Below the pieces are notes generated by a model. That model worked only from the letters and a program-made list of their open reading frames with translations. It was not told where the DNA came from and made no database searches. The position numbers were made by a program, and so were the translations under genes. Below, piece by piece: positions 5,280 through 7,589 of a stretch of 7,589 nucleotides of DNA; within the stretch, counting starts at the first letter, position 1, and every line of letters starts with the position of its first letter. This stretch comes from Synergistaceae bacterium (GTDB lineage: Bacteria; Synergistota; Synergistia; Synergistales; Synergistaceae), in the NCBI GenBank assembly GCA_012727545.1, contig JAAYHA010000021.1, positions 1 to 7,589 on the forward strand, in the 5' to 3' direction.

Positions 5280-5990
5280 CTATCTTCTGAAAAGGTTCAT
5301 CGGCAGAGCCCCATGTTCGGGAAGGTACTTCATTGGGTCAAGTGCCGTGCCTTTTGCGTTGCGGACTTCGAAATGAAGATGGTTGGTCGTTGCCCTGCCC
5401 GTTCTGCCGACAGTTGCTATTACATCTCCCTGTTTTACCTTTTGCCCTACCTTAACGTTCATTGCCGAGCAGTGGGAATAAAGTGTCCAAAGCTGATCCG
5501 AGTGGTTGATTATGATCACTCTTCCATAACCCCGAAAACCCTTTCCTCCATTTGAAACGACTTCCACGATTCCATCAAGGACGGCATATATTGGGGTTCC
5601 TTTGGGAGCGACTATGTCTATGCCAAGGTGTTTTCTCCTGCCCTTCGACCTTGTCCTGTTGAAGAGGCTTGAGAGTTCACCGGAGCTAAGCGGCCACTTC
5701 ATATCGCTAATGATAAGAGGCGCACCGCCGCTGACCATCTCTTCTTCATCCCACTCTATGTCACCGGGCGACGCAAGTTTTCTGAATGCTGTCTCGAGAG
5801 GGTCTTCCTGAAGGGACTGATAATCGATTTCTTTTGCGAACAAGTCCTTTGGAGTTAGAGACATGAAAAGAAATATAAAACATAAAACATAAACTCCTCT
5901 GATCCTAAGATCAAAAAAGTTTTTAATTTTGCCGTATTTTTGTCTTGTACTATCTGAAAGGCGATGGGCCACCTCAATGATTCGATCCAT
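5280..5990 (-). CDS. M23 (LytM-type) peptidase
   Basis: A 236-residue cell-wall or periplasmic peptidase. The C-terminal domain (about 117-222) has the zinc ligands H121 and D125 in HLGIDI, and H206 of HLHFEVR, with catalytic H173 (LYSHC) and H204, so it should be an active peptidoglycan endopeptidase rather than a degenerate LytM. Residues 32-47 are hydrophobic and follow an unusually long polar stretch of about 31 residues. Cleavage after LFA (52) is possible, otherwise the protein stays anchored. A charged linker (53-95) precedes the catalytic domain. The start at 5990 has GGGAGG 6 bases upstream. The gene lies 49 bases after the hydrolase stop and 147 bases before apbE with no clear terminator, so some read-through into the apbE operon is possible. 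The substrate bond and any morphogenetic partner cannot be told. Confidence 0.92.
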   Translation of the reverse strand: MDRIIEVAHRLSDSTRQKYGKIKNFFDLRIRGVYVLCFIFLFMSLTPKDLFAKEIDYQSLQEDPLETAFRKLASPGDIEWDEEEMVSGGAPLIISDMKWPLSSGELSSLFNRTRSKGRRKHLGIDIVAPKGTPIYAVLDGIVEVVSNGGKGFRGYGRVIIINHSDQLWTLYSHCSAMNVKVGQKVKQGDVIATVGRTGRATTNHLHFEVRNAKGTALDPMKYLPEHGALPMNLFRR

Positions 5991-6025
5991 AAAAGACCTC
6001 CCGGCATTACAGGAACGGTCAGTTT

Positions 6026-6034
6026 ATTTTATCA
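6026..6034 (-). promoter_or_regulatory. Possible extended -10 for the peptidase gene
   Basis: On the minus strand TGATAAAAT (complement of 6026-6034) is an extended -10 with five of six matches, placed just past the hydrolase stop codon and 36 bases before the peptidase ATG. No -35 box is seen (AAGACC at 17 bases). It would allow the peptidase to be made apart from the hydrolase. In AT-rich DNA such a match can arise by chance. Confidence 0.25.
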
Positions 6035-6039
6035 CAGAG

Positions 6040-6852
6040 CTAAGGCCAGGTCTTGGCTATAAGATCGACCATTTCCTTCATTATTTCAGGGTCAGCCTTG
6101 CCGTACCTGCTTCGGAAAGAATGGTCTGCTCCCTCTATGATGAAAAAATGCTTGTCCTTATCCGGTAAGTTGGTCTCCCTTAGCACTCCAAGGCAGCTTT
6201 CGAGGGAAAATATCTCATCACAGCTGCCTCTAAAGGAGATAAGTCCTTTAGCTTTAACATGGGAAAGCATGTCTCCCTTGATTTCCGTGCGCAGAGTTGA
6301 AAGGATCGGAAGCGACATCATCCTTGCTTCGACATCTTCGTAGGCCATAATACCCGTTCCGCTGAGTATTACCTTCTCTGGAACCTGAAGAGAGCCTTCC
6401 TGCATCGAGTTGATATTATCAGCAGCCATAGAAAGAGCTATTATTCCGCCAAGTGAAAAACCCCATATCCAGAACGGTTTTCCCACATTTGCTGCGCAGA
6501 TGCCACATATTGCGTTAGAGACATCCTGCTGCTCCTGTGCAAAAGTTTTTCCTGAAAAGGCTTTTTTTATCCACCGGGACACGTCATTTGAAAAATCCTG
6601 GCGATTTCTTATCTTTCGGCTGGTCTCAACAAGCCATGGAGTATATCCACGGTCTGAAAGGAGCTTCGAAAGCAACCGGAATTTGTTATGCTCTCCCATA
6701 TTGGCGCTGCTGTGCACTCCGTGGAGGAGGACTATGTGAACTCCGTTCGGATCTTTCGGAATGCATGAGGCCACTCGGACCTCCTTGTCACCGAAGGTCC
6801 CGGGGAATACATATTCCTGAATAACCGGGCAGCATTCCGGGATTTTTTTCAT
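6040..6852 (-). CDS. Alpha/beta hydrolase fold protein
   Basis: A 270-residue protein with no signal peptide, probably cytoplasmic. The oxyanion-hole strand reads VLLHGVHSS (41-49). The nucleophile elbow is WGFSLGG with S133. Likely triad partners are D212 in SCDEIF and H244 in GADHSF. All are spaced as in a serine hydrolase of esterase, thioesterase or acylaminoacyl-peptidase-like type. Residues 170-205 form a probable cap region. The substrate cannot be read from the sequence. The start at 6852 has AGGAAG about 7 bases upstream. It lies just 24 bases downstream of the hairpin following ptb, so it has little room for its own promoter there and is expressed by read-through or from a promoter before the hairpin. 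The neighbour ptb makes a thioesterase role thinkable, but this is only context. Confidence 0.87.
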   Translation of the reverse strand: MKKIPECCPVIQEYVFPGTFGDKEVRVASCIPKDPNGVHIVLLHGVHSSANMGEHNKFRLLSKLLSDRGYTPWLVETSRKIRNRQDFSNDVSRWIKKAFSGKTFAQEQQDVSNAICGICAANVGKPFWIWGFSLGGIIALSMAADNINSMQEGSLQVPEKVILSGTGIMAYEDVEARMMSLPILSTLRTEIKGDMLSHVKAKGLISFRGSCDEIFSLESCLGVLRETNLPDKDKHFFIIEGADHSFRSRYGKADPEIMKEMVDLIAKTWP

Positions 6853-6876
6853 TCTTATCTTCCTGATCTTAAACTG

Positions 6877-6902
6877 AAAGAGGGCGGAATACCGCCCTCT
6901 TT
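6877..6902 (-). terminator. Hairpin between ptb and the hydrolase gene
   Basis: AAAGAGGGCGG (6877-6887) and CCGCCCTCTTT (6892-6902) form a perfect 11-bp stem with a 4-base loop, 31 bases after the ptb stop. Read leftward the T-tract is weak (TTT within the stem, then CAGTTTAAG), so termination may be partial. A perfect TATAAT on the minus strand (complement of 6910-6915) lies just before it. If used, the hydrolase mRNA would begin with this hairpin. Confidence 0.75.
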
Positions 6903-6933
6903 ACTGATTATTATATTTTTTCTGACTTCGGGC

Positions 6934-7589
6934 TTACTTTCCCTGGTGGGCTGCAAGGGCAACAGCTGATGCGATCGAAAGAAGCTTGGTTTCAGCTGAG
7001 TCTGCACGGCTGGTCAGAACTACCGGCGCAGCTGCTCCGAGAACTATTCCTGCAGTTTTGTTCTCTGAGAAGTAGACTATTGCCTTGGCAAGCATGTTCC
7101 CGGACTCAATGTTCGGAACGTGCAGTACATCGGCGTAACCGGCTACGTCTGACTTGATGCCCTTGTGATGTGCAGATTCCGGAGATACGGCATTGTCGAG
7201 GGCGAGAGGTCCGTCGATAATGCAACCCTTGATCTGACCACGGCGGCTCATCTGGGTAAGAAGCGCCGCATCCATAGTTGGAGGCATGTCAGGGTTCACC
7301 ACTTCAACGGCTGCAAGTGCTGCTACCTTGGGGCAGCTTACTCCGAATGCGTGGGCAAGCTCTACTACGTTTTTGATTATGTCGATTTTTATCTTAAGGT
7401 CTGGATACATGTTGAATGCCGGGTCGGAGATGAAAAAGATCCTGTCATAACCCTTAATTTCGTGGATGTATACGTGTGAGAGGGTCTTGCCTGTGCGGAG
7501 CCCCTTCTCCTTGTTGAGTATGCCTCTCAGGAAGTTGGCCGTCGCAACCATGCCCTTCATGACTATCTGGGCCTGCCCGCTCGATACAA
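6934..7589 (-). CDS. ptb: Phosphate butyryltransferase, partial (N-terminus outside window)
   Basis: The frame stays open to the right edge, giving the last 217 residues of an enzyme usually about 300 long. It converts butyryl-CoA (or a related acyl-CoA) and phosphate to the acyl phosphate and CoA, the step before ATP formation by butyrate kinase in fermentation. Family features are SSGQAQIVMKG at the edge (codons before the ATG at 7560 belong to the protein), ATANFLRGILNKEKGLRTG, LSHVYIHEI, a FISDPAFNMYPDL segment, IIDGPLALDNAVS, and a NIESGNMLAKAIVYF stretch, then VLGAAAPVVLTSRADSAETK near the C-terminus. This favours Ptb over the acetyl enzyme Pta, though acyl preference cannot be read from sequence. 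The kinase gene does not follow. It may lie upstream outside the window, or elsewhere. Confidence 0.9.
   Translation of the reverse strand, partial: VSSGQAQIVMKGMVATANFLRGILNKEKGLRTGKTLSHVYIHEIKGYDRIFFISDPAFNMYPDLKIKIDIIKNVVELAHAFGVSCPKVAALAAVEVVNPDMPPTMDAALLTQMSRRGQIKGCIIDGPLALDNAVSPESAHHKGIKSDVAGYADVLHVPNIESGNMLAKAIVYFSENKTAGIVLGAAAPVVLTSRADSAETKLLSIASAVALAAHQGK

Overview
The window looks like part of the chromosome of an anaerobic, diderm-type fermentative bacterium. Synergistota is my best guess. It rests on the phosphate butyryltransferase, the ApbE / NusG-domain-II / Gx-transporter trio, heavy use of AGG/AGA/ATA codons and strong GGAGG ribosome binding sites. This is inference, not proof. 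Gene density is high. Apart from one rightward gene, everything is read from the minus strand. I see no tRNA or rRNA gene, insertion sequence, prophage or CRISPR array.

Left part (1-2043). A strong hairpin terminator (45-81) ends a minus-strand gene for a CitB/DcuR-type response regulator (131-826, TTG start). No sensor kinase is visible beside it. A 388-base intergenic stretch follows (832-1219), holding candidate divergent promoters, inverted and direct repeats and an unconvincing 29-residue micro-ORF. Then comes a plus-strand class I methyltransferase gene of the trans-aconitate-methyltransferase-like type (1220-1981), closed by a perfect 17-bp hairpin (1999-2043) that separates it from the convergent operon to its right.

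Centre (2081-5204), minus strand. A tightly packed five-gene operon runs apbE (FAD:protein FMN transferase), a NusG-domain-II membrane-anchored protein, a Gx-family membrane protein, a stand-alone B3/B4 tRNA-binding-domain protein, and a Cys-rich DUF3795 protein. Three of its four junctions use the same TGATG stop/start overlap. The fourth has a 25-base gap with its own ribosome binding site. An extended -10 promoter and a GACCGGA/TCCGGTC inverted repeat lie just upstream of apbE. The first three products should all act at or outside the cytoplasmic membrane, and they resemble the accessory part of flavin-based extracellular electron transfer loci. The last two look cytoplasmic: one probably binds tRNA, the other probably binds metal.

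Right part (5280-7589), minus strand. This holds an LytM-type M23 peptidase with a long N-terminal signal/anchor region, an alpha/beta hydrolase with an intact Ser-Asp-His triad, and the C-terminal two thirds of a phosphate butyryltransferase that runs off the right edge. A hairpin between the last two terminates ptb, or forms the extreme 5' end of the hydrolase mRNA, or both. Butyrate kinase, the usual partner of Ptb, is not found downstream in this window.
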